Assembly (NCBI GenBank): GCA_946413815.1
Contig: CAMKMD010000011.1
Coordinates: forward strand, 1-64,000
Length of the DNA stretch: 64,000 nucleotides
Origin: an uncultured Ruminococcus sp.
Lineage (GTDB): Bacteria > Bacillota > Clostridia > Oscillospirales > Ruminococcaceae
Reading direction: 5' to 3'
Part shown: one piece after another, positions 50,894 through 59,012 of the stretch
Layout: each line of letters begins with the position of its first letter
How positions within the stretch are numbered: the stretch's first letter is position 1
Made by a program: the position numbers and the translations under genes
The notes under the pieces: generated by a model
Seen by the model: the letters and a program-made list of their open reading frames with translations, nothing else
The model's database searches: none
What the model was told of the DNA's origin: nothing

Positions 50894-52070
50894 TCTTCTC
50901 AGCCTCCAGCTTCCCGAGGAACTTCTCTATCCTGCTCATAGCCTCCATGAGGTGTTTGAGGGAATAGGCATAGGATATACGCATATAGCCCTCGCCGGAT
51001 TCGCCGAATGCGCTTCCGGGAACTGCTGCAACTCTCTCCTCGTAGAGCAGTCTCTCGCAGAATTCTTCGCTTGTAAGGCCTGTGCTGCGTATGCAGGGGA
51101 ACACATAGAAGGCGCCCTCCGGGTTGAAGCAGGTCAGGCCCAGGCGGTTGAACTCGTTTACTAAGTATCTGCGGCGTGCGTTATACTCGTCCGTCATCTT
51201 CTCTATCTCGGAATCGCAGGAGGTAAGCGCCTCAACTGCGGCGTTCTGGCTTATGTAGGGGCTGCACATGATGCCGTACTGGTGTATCTTGGCTATCTGT
51301 GTGATTATTGGGGCGGGAGCTGTGACATAGCCCAGTCTCCAGCCTGTCATGGCATAGGCCTTTGAGAAGCCGTTTACGTATATGGTCCTCTCGCGCATAC
51401 CCTCCAGCTCGATGATGGAGAAATGCTTCCTGCCGTAGGTGAGCTCGGAGTATATCTCATCTGTGAGGACTATGATATCCGTACCTCTGAGGAGCTCTGC
51501 AATGGGCTCTAAGTCCTCCTTCGTCATGATGGCGCCGGTCGGATTGTTCGGGAACGGGAGTATGAGTATCTTCGTGCGGTCGGTTATCTTGCCCTTCAGG
51601 TCATCCACCGTCAGCTTGAAGTTGTTTTCTATCCTTGTCTGCACGGTGACGGGGACGCCGCCTGCAAGCTCAACAAGGGGAGCATAGCATACGAAGCAGG
51701 GCTCTACCACCAGCACCTCGTCGCCGGGGTCAAGGATCCCGCGGAGGGCAAGGTCGATAGCCTCCGAGCCGCCGACTGTAACGATTATCTCCTTGTCGGG
51801 GTCATACTTTACGCCGTGCTTCTGCTCTATGCGGTCCGATATTGCCTTTCTGAGCGGCATAACGCCCTTGTTCGGGCCGTAGATTATCTGCTTGCGCTCG
51901 AGCACCTTGATAGCCGCCTTGCGTATCACCCAGGGAGTGGGGAAATCGGGCTCGCCGACGCCGAGACTGATAACGTCCTCCATAGTGCCTGCAATATCGA
52001 AGAACTTTCGTATACCGGAGGGCTTTATCCCCTGTATCTTCTTCGACAGCACCTTACTGTAGTCTATCAC
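50886..52070 (-). CDS. Class I/II PLP-dependent aminotransferase (aspartate aminotransferase-like)
   Basis: 394 residues. Family features: SLGVGEPDFPTPWVI near residue 37, YGPNKGVMPLRKAI, TVGGSEAIDLALRG, FPNNPTGA, DEIYSEL, the PLP Lys in NGFSKAYAMTGWRLGYV and the substrate Arg in YMRISYA. Substrate specificity within the family is uncertain. GTG start at 52070, two bases after the regulator gene's stop, with AAAGGGG some 12 bases upstream. An Lrp-type gene directly upstream suggests amino-acid-responsive control. Confidence 0.9.
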   Translation of the reverse strand: MIDYSKVLSKKIQGIKPSGIRKFFDIAGTMEDVISLGVGEPDFPTPWVIRKAAIKVLERKQIIYGPNKGVMPLRKAISDRIEQKHGVKYDPDKEIIVTVGGSEAIDLALRGILDPGDEVLVVEPCFVCYAPLVELAGGVPVTVQTRIENNFKLTVDDLKGKITDRTKILILPFPNNPTGAIMTKEDLEPIAELLRGTDIIVLTDEIYSELTYGRKHFSIIELEGMRERTIYVNGFSKAYAMTGWRLGYVTAPAPIITQIAKIHQYGIMCSPYISQNAAVEALTSCDSEIEKMTDEYNARRRYLVNEFNRLGLTCFNPEGAFYVFPCIRSTGLTSEEFCERLLYEERVAAVPGSAFGESGEGYMRISYAYSLKHLMEAMSRIEKFLGKLEAEKNG

Positions 52071-52072
52071 CT

Positions 52073-52558
52073 TTAACCGAGTCCCCTTTCATCCGGCTCT
52101 TCCTTATCGATGAAGATGCCCTTTTCCTTGTATTTTTTCAGGATGAAGTGAGTTGCCGTGGAGAGGACGCCGTCTATTGTAGAAAGGCGCTCAGACACGA
52201 AGAGTGCGATATCCTTGAGGTTCGTGCCCTTTACCTCGACAGCAAGGTCGTAGGCGCCGGACATGAGAGTAACGCTCTCCACCTCGTCATACATCATTAT
52301 GGTCTTTGCTATATCATCAAAGCCGCAGTCTCTCTGCGGAGTTACCTTCAGCTCTATGGTCGCATATACCAGTGACTTGTCGTAGAGCTCCTCATCAAGG
52401 ATAACGCTGTATCCCTTGATTATGCCCTCCTCCTCGAGTTTCCTTATCTCTGCCGCTGCCTCCTCGGCTGTCATTCCGAGCACCTCGCCCAGCGCTGTAT
52501 CGGAGATACGGGCGTTCTGCTGGAGTATGCTTATTATGGCGTGCTTCTTGTCAGTCAT
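52073..52558 (-). CDS. Lrp/AsnC-family transcriptional regulator
   Basis: 161 residues. An N-terminal winged HTH (IISILQQNARISDTALGEVLGM) and a C-terminal RAM/AsnC ligand domain (VESVTLMSGAYDLAVEVKG) are present. AAAGGA precedes the ATG. Being first in the operon with the aminotransferase, it probably controls it in response to an amino acid. Confidence 0.93.
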   Translation of the reverse strand: MTDKKHAIISILQQNARISDTALGEVLGMTAEEAAAEIRKLEEEGIIKGYSVILDEELYDKSLVYATIELKVTPQRDCGFDDIAKTIMMYDEVESVTLMSGAYDLAVEVKGTNLKDIALFVSERLSTIDGVLSTATHFILKKYKEKGIFIDKEEPDERGLG

Positions 52559-52594
52559 GGTATCATATCCTTTCTTTTCTCTCCCATGAAGGAG

Positions 52595-53443
52595 TTAGTC
52601 TATACTGATGAATACCGGCTTACGCTCACGGAAATAGCAGAGCCTTGTGAAGCCGGCCTCTCTTGCCATATCTGCCGCATCTTCGAAGTTCTTTGCTATA
52701 TCCTCCACCGTATGGGAATCGGAGCCTATTGAGAGGACTTCTCCGCCCAGCTCACGGAAGAGCTTTACGTATTTCAGATTCGGGAATGTCTCCCCGAAGC
52801 CCTGACGCAGACCGGAGGTATTTATCTCTATGCCCTTGCCGTTCTCCGCAAGGATGCGGAAGCTGTCGGCGATGATATCGTCAAAGCGGCTTATATCCGC
52901 CTCTATGCCGTTTCTCTGCTTCATGTAGCGGAGGCAGTATGTAAGATGGCCCAGTACATCAAAGCAGTCCATGCGGCACATCTCGTTCACCTCGAGGAAA
53001 TAGCGCTCGAGGAGGTCATAGATGCCGTCCATGGTCATGCGCTCATAGTCTATCCAGTAGAAATCCTTCTCCTTGCGGATGCGGTGTACGGAGCCGACTA
53101 TAATATCAAGGCGCTTGTCATCGGTCATCATCTTTGCAACGGCGGGGTCGCTCTGGGGCTGACCCATCTCTATTCCGCAGAGTATCTCAAGTCTTCCGGC
53201 GTATTTCTCCTTGAGAGCCGTGACCGCCTCAACAGACTCGTAGAAGCATTTGCAGTAATCGAAATAGTCTATGGTATCCTTGGCCTTGTAGTGTCCCTCT
53301 GAGTACCAGGCATCGCACTCGCAGTGGTCGGTGACCGCCCAAGCTGCAAGGCCGAGCTCCGCTGCTCTCTCTGCACAGGCGATGATATCGGCTTCGGAGT
53401 CCATTGAGTACTGTGTATGTGTGTGGCAATCTATCATGTTCAT
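52595..53443 (-). CDS. PHP-domain phosphoesterase (histidinol-phosphatase type)
   Basis: 282 residues with PHP metal ligands: DCHTHTQYSMDSEA at the start, VTDHCECD, IEMGQPQSD, VGSVHRI, DVLGHLTY and SIGSDSHTVED. The closest match is HisK-type histidinol-phosphatase, completing histidine synthesis, although other small-phosphate substrates are possible. GGAGGG lies 7 bases upstream of the ATG at 53443. Confidence 0.85.
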   Translation of the reverse strand: MNMIDCHTHTQYSMDSEADIIACAERAAELGLAAWAVTDHCECDAWYSEGHYKAKDTIDYFDYCKCFYESVEAVTALKEKYAGRLEILCGIEMGQPQSDPAVAKMMTDDKRLDIIVGSVHRIRKEKDFYWIDYERMTMDGIYDLLERYFLEVNEMCRMDCFDVLGHLTYCLRYMKQRNGIEADISRFDDIIADSFRILAENGKGIEINTSGLRQGFGETFPNLKYVKLFRELGGEVLSIGSDSHTVEDIAKNFEDAADMAREAGFTRLCYFRERKPVFISID

Positions 53444-53565
53444 TTTGTTCCCTCCAGTATCCTTTATATTTCTTTTTTAAGATATCGTTGGTGTATAAGA
53501 TTAATTATAACATATAGCGAGCCAAAAATAAAGAGGATTCTTTAATTTTATTATTTAATCATTAA

Positions 53566-53600
53566 AAACAGTGGAATACTTTCCCATAATATGATATAAT
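53566..53600 (+). promoter_or_regulatory. Extended -10 promoter of the ACT/PFL operon
   Basis: TGATATAAT (53592-53600) is an extended -10; the -35 position has only TGGAAT. The region 53444-53565 is AT-rich with nothing else recognised. Confidence 0.5.
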
Positions 53601-53654
53601 GGATATCAGTAAGTCCGGTATTTCCGGATATATATTTCATCGGAGGTAATCAAT

Positions 53655-53924
53655 ATGAGAGCAGTAGTTACTGTTATAGGCAAGGACAACGTAGGCATTC
53701 TCCACAAGGTCAGCGGAATATGCGCTGATATGGGCGCAAACGTTATAGAGGTGACTCAGAGCGTGCTCCAGGATATGTTCGCCATGATAATGCTGGTAGA
53801 CATCACCGGCATGGAAAATGACTTCTCTGAAATGGTAGACCGCATGACTGAGCTGGGCGAGAAGCTCGGCCTTTCCATACACACCATGCACGAAGATATC
53901 TTCAATTCCATGCACACTATCTGA
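53655..53924 (+). CDS. ACT domain protein (UPF0237 family)
   Basis: 89 residues, one ACT fold: VTVIGKDNVGILHKVSGICADMGANV then MFAMIMLVDITG. Such stand-alone ACT proteins bind a small ligand, often an amino acid. It is paired with the PFL-family gene 29 bases downstream, a conserved pair in Firmicutes. Its biochemical role is not established. Confidence 0.93.
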   Translation: MRAVVTVIGKDNVGILHKVSGICADMGANVIEVTQSVLQDMFAMIMLVDITGMENDFSEMVDRMTELGEKLGLSIHTMHEDIFNSMHTI

Positions 53925-53953
53925 GACGGCTGTCTCCATGAAAGGAAATAATA

Positions 53954-55312
53954 ATGCTTAACGTATACAATATACTTGAGACTATAAGGATGATACAGGA
54001 CGAGTGCCTTGATATAAGGACCACCACTATGGGTATATCTCTCCTCGACTGTATCGATACTGATATAAACAAGGCCTGCGAGAAGGTATATGAGAAGATC
54101 GTTACCCGTGCGGAAAGGCTCGTTCCCGTAGGTGAGCAGATAGAGAAGGAATACGGCATACCGATAATCAACAAGCGTATCTCCGTAACTCCCATCGCCA
54201 TGCTCGCTGCCGCCTGCCCCGGAGCGGATCCCGTCAAGTTCGCACTTACTCTCCAGAATGCTGCAGATACCTGCGGAGTAAACTTCATAGGCGGCTATTC
54301 CGCTCTTGTACACAAGGGCTTCTCTGCCGGCGACGAGGCGCTGATACGCTCCATCCCGGAGGCTCTTTCCCTCACTGACAATATCTGCTCCTCCGTCAAT
54401 ATCGGCTCCACAAAGAGCGGTATCAACATGGATGCTGTAAAGCTCATGGGCGAGATAGTAAAGGAGACAGCCGAGATGACCGCCGACCGCGAGTGCATCG
54501 GCGCTGCCAAGCTAGTAGTGTTCTGCAACGCCGTAGAGGATAACCCCTTCATGGCGGGCGCATTCCACGGCCCCGGCGAACCCGACTGCGAGATACACGT
54601 GGGCGTATCCGGCCCCGGTGTTGTACGCTCTGCTCTGAGCAAGTACCCCGACGCCTCCATAAACGAGCTTGCGGACATCATCAAGAAGACCGCATTCAAG
54701 ATAACACGCATGGGTCAGCTCGTAGGGGCAAGAGCCTCTGAGCTCCTCGGAGTTCCCTTCGGTATCGTTGACCTCTCCCTCGCTCCCACTCCGGCCATCG
54801 GAGACAGCGTTGCCCATATCCTCGAGGAGATGGGCCTTGAGATGTGCGGCACCCACGGCACCACAGCCTGCCTTGCAATGCTCAACGATGCTGTAAAGAA
54901 GGGCGGCGTAATGGCTTCCTCTACTGTAGGCGGTCTCTCCGGCGCATTCATCCCCGTATCAGAGGATGCCGGCATGATAGACGCTGCCGTTGCAGGAGTG
55001 CTCAGCCTTGAAAAGCTGGAGGCCATGACTGCTGTATGCTCAGTCGGCCTTGATATGATAGTTGTTCCCGGTGATATCACTCCCGAGACCATCTCTGCCA
55101 TAATCGCAGATGAGGCTGCTATCGGAATGGTCAACACCAAGACCACCGCTGTCCGCCTTATCCCGGCTATCGGAAAGAAGGAGGGCGAGACCCTCGAATT
55201 CGGCGGACTTCTCGGAAGCGGCCCTGTTATGCCTATCCGTCAGCAGTCTGCTGCAAAGTTCATAAACCGCGGAGGACGCATCCCCGCACCTATGCACAGT
55301 CTCAAGAACTGA
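53954..55312 (+). CDS. PFL family protein (UPF0210/DUF711)
   Basis: 452 residues, full length. Characteristic segments: [47 protein letters not shown] and [13 protein letters not shown]. It resembles the pyruvate formate-lyase fold but lacks an obvious glycyl radical loop. Function is unknown; the stable ACT-PFL pairing points to a regulated metabolic enzyme. Confidence 0.92.
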   Translation: MLNVYNILETIRMIQDECLDIRTTTMGISLLDCIDTDINKACEKVYEKIVTRAERLVPVGEQIEKEYGIPIINKRISVTPIAMLAAACPGADPVKFALTLQNAADTCGVNFIGGYSALVHKGFSAGDEALIRSIPEALSLTDNICSSVNIGSTKSGINMDAVKLMGEIVKETAEMTADRECIGAAKLVVFCNAVEDNPFMAGAFHGPGEPDCEIHVGVSGPGVVRSALSKYPDASINELADIIKKTAFKITRMGQLVGARASELLGVPFGIVDLSLAPTPAIGDSVAHILEEMGLEMCGTHGTTACLAMLNDAVKKGGVMASSTVGGLSGAFIPVSEDAGMIDAAVAGVLSLEKLEAMTAVCSVGLDMIVVPGDITPETISAIIADEAAIGMVNTKTTAVRLIPAIGKKEGETLEFGGLLGSGPVMPIRQQSAAKFINRGGRIPAPMHSLKN

Positions 55313-55333
55313 CCGCTGCAAAGGAGACGCCGC

Positions 55334-56314
55334 ATGACACCGGAAAGCCTTGCCGCTGTTTTCGGGGTAAGGGCAGATACCGTCACAGAGCTTGATACGG
55401 GACATATCAACCGCACCTGCCTTGTCACATCCGGCAGCGGGAGATACATCCTGCAATCCCTCAATCCGGCGGTATTCACCTCTCCCGGAAAGGTAGAAAA
55501 CAACCTCTCAGAGGTCATACGCTGCCTGCGCAGCGCAAAGGACATAAGCGTCCCTGAATACCTCAGCGCACCGGAGGGAGGGCTCTTCCTCCGCTCTGAT
55601 GAAGCTGTATGGCGTATGTACCGCTATGCCGAAGGGGGAGTATCCGCAAAGGAGGCTCTCTTCTGCACGGGATATTCCTGCGGTGCTTTCATGCGCACCC
55701 TCGGTGACGGAAAGCCGCTGCTCGATACAGCCATTGACGGCTTCCACGATATCTCACACCATTTCCGGCAGATGACGGATGCCCTGAGGGACAGCGCCGT
55801 TTCCGCGGAGACAAAGGGTATTTCAGACTTTCTCACGGGATGGTATTCCCGGGTATATGAGGTGTTCAGAGGTCTGCCGCTGCGGCCCATACACGGCGAT
55901 GCAAAGGGCGATAACTTCGTTCTGACGGGAGTACCGGAGAAAGGCACGGCTATCGACCTGGACAACGTGATGTACAGCTATGCCGCCGTTGACTACGGCG
56001 ACCTTATACGCTCCCTTGCCGGTGCGGGCGATATCCCTGCCGCAGAGCAGCTGACAGAGGGATTTGCCGCAGGACTTGGCGGCGCTCTTTCTGCTGAGGA
56101 GGAGAGATCGCTCTATGACGGCGTTATCTACGTCACGGCTGAGCTTGCCATACGCTACCTCACCGACTATCTCAGAGGCGCTGTATTCTTCCGCAGCAAG
56201 ACTCCGGAGCAATGCCTTGAACGCACAAGGCAGCTGTGTGTGCAGCTGAGAGCCTTTGAGGCCTGTGAAGAACAATTCCGCTCCATGACGGAGCGCTGTT
56301 TCAGAAAGGGATAA
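55334..56314 (+). CDS. APH-family phosphotransferase (N-acetylhexosamine kinase-like)
   Basis: 326 residues of the aminoglycoside phosphotransferase/choline kinase fold. A glycine-rich opening (TELDTGHINRTCLVTSGSG, YILQSLN), the Brenner motif IHGDAKGDNFVL and the metal-binding TAIDLDNVMYSY with VDYGDLIRS are present. Relatives include kinases of N-acetylhexosamines and mucin-sugar metabolism as well as homoserine kinases; the substrate cannot be chosen from sequence. AGGAG site upstream; PrsW starts 2 bases after the stop. Confidence 0.85.
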   Translation: MTPESLAAVFGVRADTVTELDTGHINRTCLVTSGSGRYILQSLNPAVFTSPGKVENNLSEVIRCLRSAKDISVPEYLSAPEGGLFLRSDEAVWRMYRYAEGGVSAKEALFCTGYSCGAFMRTLGDGKPLLDTAIDGFHDISHHFRQMTDALRDSAVSAETKGISDFLTGWYSRVYEVFRGLPLRPIHGDAKGDNFVLTGVPEKGTAIDLDNVMYSYAAVDYGDLIRSLAGAGDIPAAEQLTEGFAAGLGGALSAEEERSLYDGVIYVTAELAIRYLTDYLRGAVFFRSKTPEQCLERTRQLCVQLRAFEACEEQFRSMTERCFRKG

Positions 56315-56316
56315 AT

Positions 56317-57045
56317 ATGACTATATTACTGATCGCAGCACTTTTGCCGGCAGCTTTGCTCATGGTATACATATATAAGAAGGACAAGGTGGAGAAGGAA
56401 CCGATAAAGCTCCTTTCAAATCTGTTCTTGTTCGGAGGACTTACCATCGTGACCGCCTGTATCGCAGAGCTGCTGCTCTCCATGATACTCGGCATTGTCT
56501 TTTCCAAAGGCACTCTCCCCTATATGGCGATAGAGAATTTCCTTATCGTCGCTCTCTCGGAGGAGCTCGGAAAGTACATAGTTCTCAAGAAGAAGACATG
56601 GCATTCCCCGCAGTTCAACTACACCTTTGATGCTGTGGTCTATGCTGTTGCTGTATCCCTCGGATTTGCAGCCTTTGAGAACGTGATATACGTACTCAGC
56701 GGAACTCTCGGCACCGCCGTGATGCGCGGCCTGCTCTCAGTTCCCGGCCATGCAATAGACGGAGTATTCATGGGATGCTACTACGGCATCGCACGCAAGT
56801 GCAGAGGCTACGGCGATGAGGAGGGAGCAAAGAAGAACCTCATCAAGGCGATCGTGATACCTGTGCTGACCCACGGATTCTATGATTTCTGCATAGATAT
56901 CTCCAGCAATGCCGGCATATTCTTCTTAGTATTCATGGTCTTCGAAGTCGTTGTCACCTTTGTTGCGATAAAGACAGTCAAAAAGCTCTCCCTCGAAGAC
57001 GAACCGCTTGATTACTACTCACCGGACGATAATATGATGATGTGA
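56317..57045 (+). CDS. PrsW-family intramembrane metalloprotease
   Basis: 242 residues, about eight membrane helices. The active-site motifs are EELGKYIVLK (EExxK), FAAFENVIYV, PGHAIDGVFMG and THGFYDF. PrsW cleaves membrane anti-sigma factors such as RsiW. Two membrane anti-sigma-like proteins are encoded in this window (26834 and 36827) and are conceivable targets, but nothing links them directly. Confidence 0.92.
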   Translation: MTILLIAALLPAALLMVYIYKKDKVEKEPIKLLSNLFLFGGLTIVTACIAELLLSMILGIVFSKGTLPYMAIENFLIVALSEELGKYIVLKKKTWHSPQFNYTFDAVVYAVAVSLGFAAFENVIYVLSGTLGTAVMRGLLSVPGHAIDGVFMGCYYGIARKCRGYGDEEGAKKNLIKAIVIPVLTHGFYDFCIDISSNAGIFFLVFMVFEVVVTFVAIKTVKKLSLEDEPLDYYSPDDNMMM

Positions 57046-57048
57046 TAA

Positions 57049-57092
57049 AAAGCCCGTGAACGGCATATACCGTTCACGGGCTTGTTTTTTTT
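57049..57092. terminator. Bidirectional terminator between PrsW and patatin genes
   Basis: 14-bp perfect stem AAGCCCGTGAACGG/CCGTTCACGGGCTT, loop CATATA, then GTTTTTTTT; A residues on the other side serve the convergent gene. Confidence 0.9.
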
Positions 57093-57095
57093 CTG

Positions 57096-57944
57096 TTACG
57101 TCTCTGCCAGCGCAAGCAGCCGCCTGCGCAGTAACATCGTATCATCGTAGCCGAGCTTTATATCGTGCTCCGCCTTGTCGTGGTCGAGGTAGAGCAGGCC
57201 TGTGACCTGTCCGCCCAGATCCTCCGTCGGGATGATGTTCACTATCTCCGCCCCCTCAAAGCCGTGCTGTTTTTCAAGCTCCGGCTCCATGGTCAGCGGC
57301 ACTGCTATTATCTTCCTGATGCCGGAATCATAGAGAGGACGTATGGGGAGGTTGTCCCCCTCGTCGGTATATCCCCCGTCAAAGAACCTGTCATTGAAGC
57401 CCCTTATCCTTGCGCCGCTGAGACCGAAGTACACAAGGGGCAGCGCCGATGAAGCAAGGAGCATATCCTTCTGCTGATCCGGCTCATACCAGGGATAGAC
57501 CTGATTGAGCTGGAAGTATTCCGCCTTTCTCTCCGGGGATGCGAGAAGTCTCAGCTTCGAGCGCAGACAGGTAACGTATACCGGCCTTTTTATGGCATCG
57601 AAATCGATATACTTGTCTATCAGCTCCGAGACTGCCCCCTGTGAGAAGGGAAGCCCCATAAGCAGCGTGAGCGCCGCCGCATTAGCCGGTCCGCCCGCTG
57701 CAAGGAGCTGAAGCTGACCCGGCGTTACGTGGAGAAGATCTGAGGACTTCAGCCCCAGCCATACCTCCTCCGCCTCAGTGCCTATGCACTCGAAGAGCAC
57801 TGCGTTCAGCGCTCCTACGGAGGTGCCGGAAAAGGCTGCAATCTGCGGTGCTATGCCCAGCTCTGAGAGAGCCTTGTATACGCCCGCCTGATATGCGCCC
57901 TTCGCTCCGCCGCCGCCGAGAACAAGGCCTATATCACTCGCCAT
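57096..57944 (-). CDS. Patatin-like phospholipase
   Basis: 282 residues. The oxyanion glycine loop VLGGGGAKGAYQAG is at the start, the nucleophile elbow is SGTSVGALNA and the catalytic Asp is in FFDGGYTD. It likely hydrolyses lipid acyl esters in the cytoplasm or at the inner membrane face. The start at 57944 (MASDIGLVLG) overlaps the stop of the preceding gene by 11 bases and has AGTGAAG upstream; the extension to 57974 has no such site. Confidence 0.9.
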   Translation of the reverse strand: MASDIGLVLGGGGAKGAYQAGVYKALSELGIAPQIAAFSGTSVGALNAVLFECIGTEAEEVWLGLKSSDLLHVTPGQLQLLAAGGPANAAALTLLMGLPFSQGAVSELIDKYIDFDAIKRPVYVTCLRSKLRLLASPERKAEYFQLNQVYPWYEPDQQKDMLLASSALPLVYFGLSGARIRGFNDRFFDGGYTDEGDNLPIRPLYDSGIRKIIAVPLTMEPELEKQHGFEGAEIVNIIPTEDLGGQVTGLLYLDHDKAEHDIKLGYDDTMLLRRRLLALAET

Positions 57945-58872
57945 CTTCACTTCCGGCGGCATCGATATTGTCAAGTGCTGAGTTTACGGAATCCACCATT
58001 CCCTGCACATCCTCGTTGACCTCCTCTGCAAGGCCGTCAACGCCGGCCACGTCGTCAAGGATCTCAGGGGCGACCTCCGCCTGCCCGGAAGATGAGCCCT
58101 CTGAGAGGGTTATGGGAAGGGAGTTGCCCTCCTCGTCATAGAATACTATATTGTCTATATAGAAATTGCCGTCATTCTGTGCGCCCCAGCGCATTATCAG
58201 CAGGGCAGCCTCGGTCATGGTCTCGTCCCAGTGCTTTCCGCCCTTGTAGAGCAGGAACTTGAACTCCGCATGGACAGGGCCGGACATGGGGAAGTTGTAC
58301 TCTCCCCCGCTCCATTCGCCGAACTGGTACCAGTTATCGCCGGAGACATTGGCTCCGCCGCCTCCGCCTATCCAGCCGGGAGCGTTGACGCCTGTTGCCT
58401 CCTCGGTATCAAGCTTTGAGCCTGTGGCATCGGCGTAGATATCCATCTCCACGCTCTTGACCTTTGCAAGGTCCTCGGGAGTGAGGAGCATAGCTGCGTC
58501 TATCTGTATCTTCTGTACTGTACCCTTGTCGAGATTGTTTCCGTCATCAGTGAAGCGGAGCATGGGGTTGCCCTCCACCTCGACCACTTCAAGAGTGCCC
58601 TGTGCGGAATCATCGTCCGTAGTCTTGGGAGAAGCAAAGCTGAAATTGCCGTCATCAAATGTTATGGCATTCGGGTCCGATGCCTCAACGGGGTGCGGAG
58701 GCTCCGGTTCGGTGGGCTCCTCTGTGGGCTCTTCTGTTATTTCCTCTGTGACTGCTTCTGTCTCAGGCTCTGTAGGTGTCTGCTCGGGCTCAGCGGGCTT
58801 TGCGCCGCAGCCGGAAGCCGCAGCAGCCATAGCAAGCGCCATGATACCTGCCGTAAGTTTTCTTATATCCAT
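57934..58872 (-). CDS. Secreted lipoprotein with galactose-binding/CBM-like domain
   Basis: 312 residues. A lipoprotein signal (MDIRKLTAGIMALAMAAAASGC) is followed by a Glu/Pro/Thr-rich linker (about 25-65). A beta-sandwich-like domain follows at about 70-250 (ITFDDGNFSF; FYIDNIVFYDEEGNSLPI), in the style of carbohydrate-binding jellyrolls, and an acidic helical tail ends the protein. The ligand is unknown. GGAGGG precedes the ATG. Its end overlaps the patatin gene. Confidence 0.75.
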   Translation of the reverse strand: MDIRKLTAGIMALAMAAAASGCGAKPAEPEQTPTEPETEAVTEEITEEPTEEPTEPEPPHPVEASDPNAITFDDGNFSFASPKTTDDDSAQGTLEVVEVEGNPMLRFTDDGNNLDKGTVQKIQIDAAMLLTPEDLAKVKSVEMDIYADATGSKLDTEEATGVNAPGWIGGGGGANVSGDNWYQFGEWSGGEYNFPMSGPVHAEFKFLLYKGGKHWDETMTEAALLIMRWGAQNDGNFYIDNIVFYDEEGNSLPITLSEGSSSGQAEVAPEILDDVAGVDGLAEEVNEDVQGMVDSVNSALDNIDAAGSEDGE

Positions 58873-58892
58873 ATTATCCCTCCGTTTATTAC

Positions 58893-58922
58893 ATAAAACG
58901 CCCTCTGACAGCAGAGAGCGTT
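58893..58922 (-). terminator. Terminator of the mfd transcript
   Basis: Minus strand: AACGCTCTCTG/CAGAGGGCGTT (11 pairs, one G-T), loop CTGT, then TTATG. Confidence 0.65.
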
Positions 58923-59012
58923 TCAGATGATAGAACGATTTTCACAACTTCATTTTACCATAATTATTAAACAAAGTAAACCGTCAGCATACACAATTCA
59001 CTTGTGTTGTTT

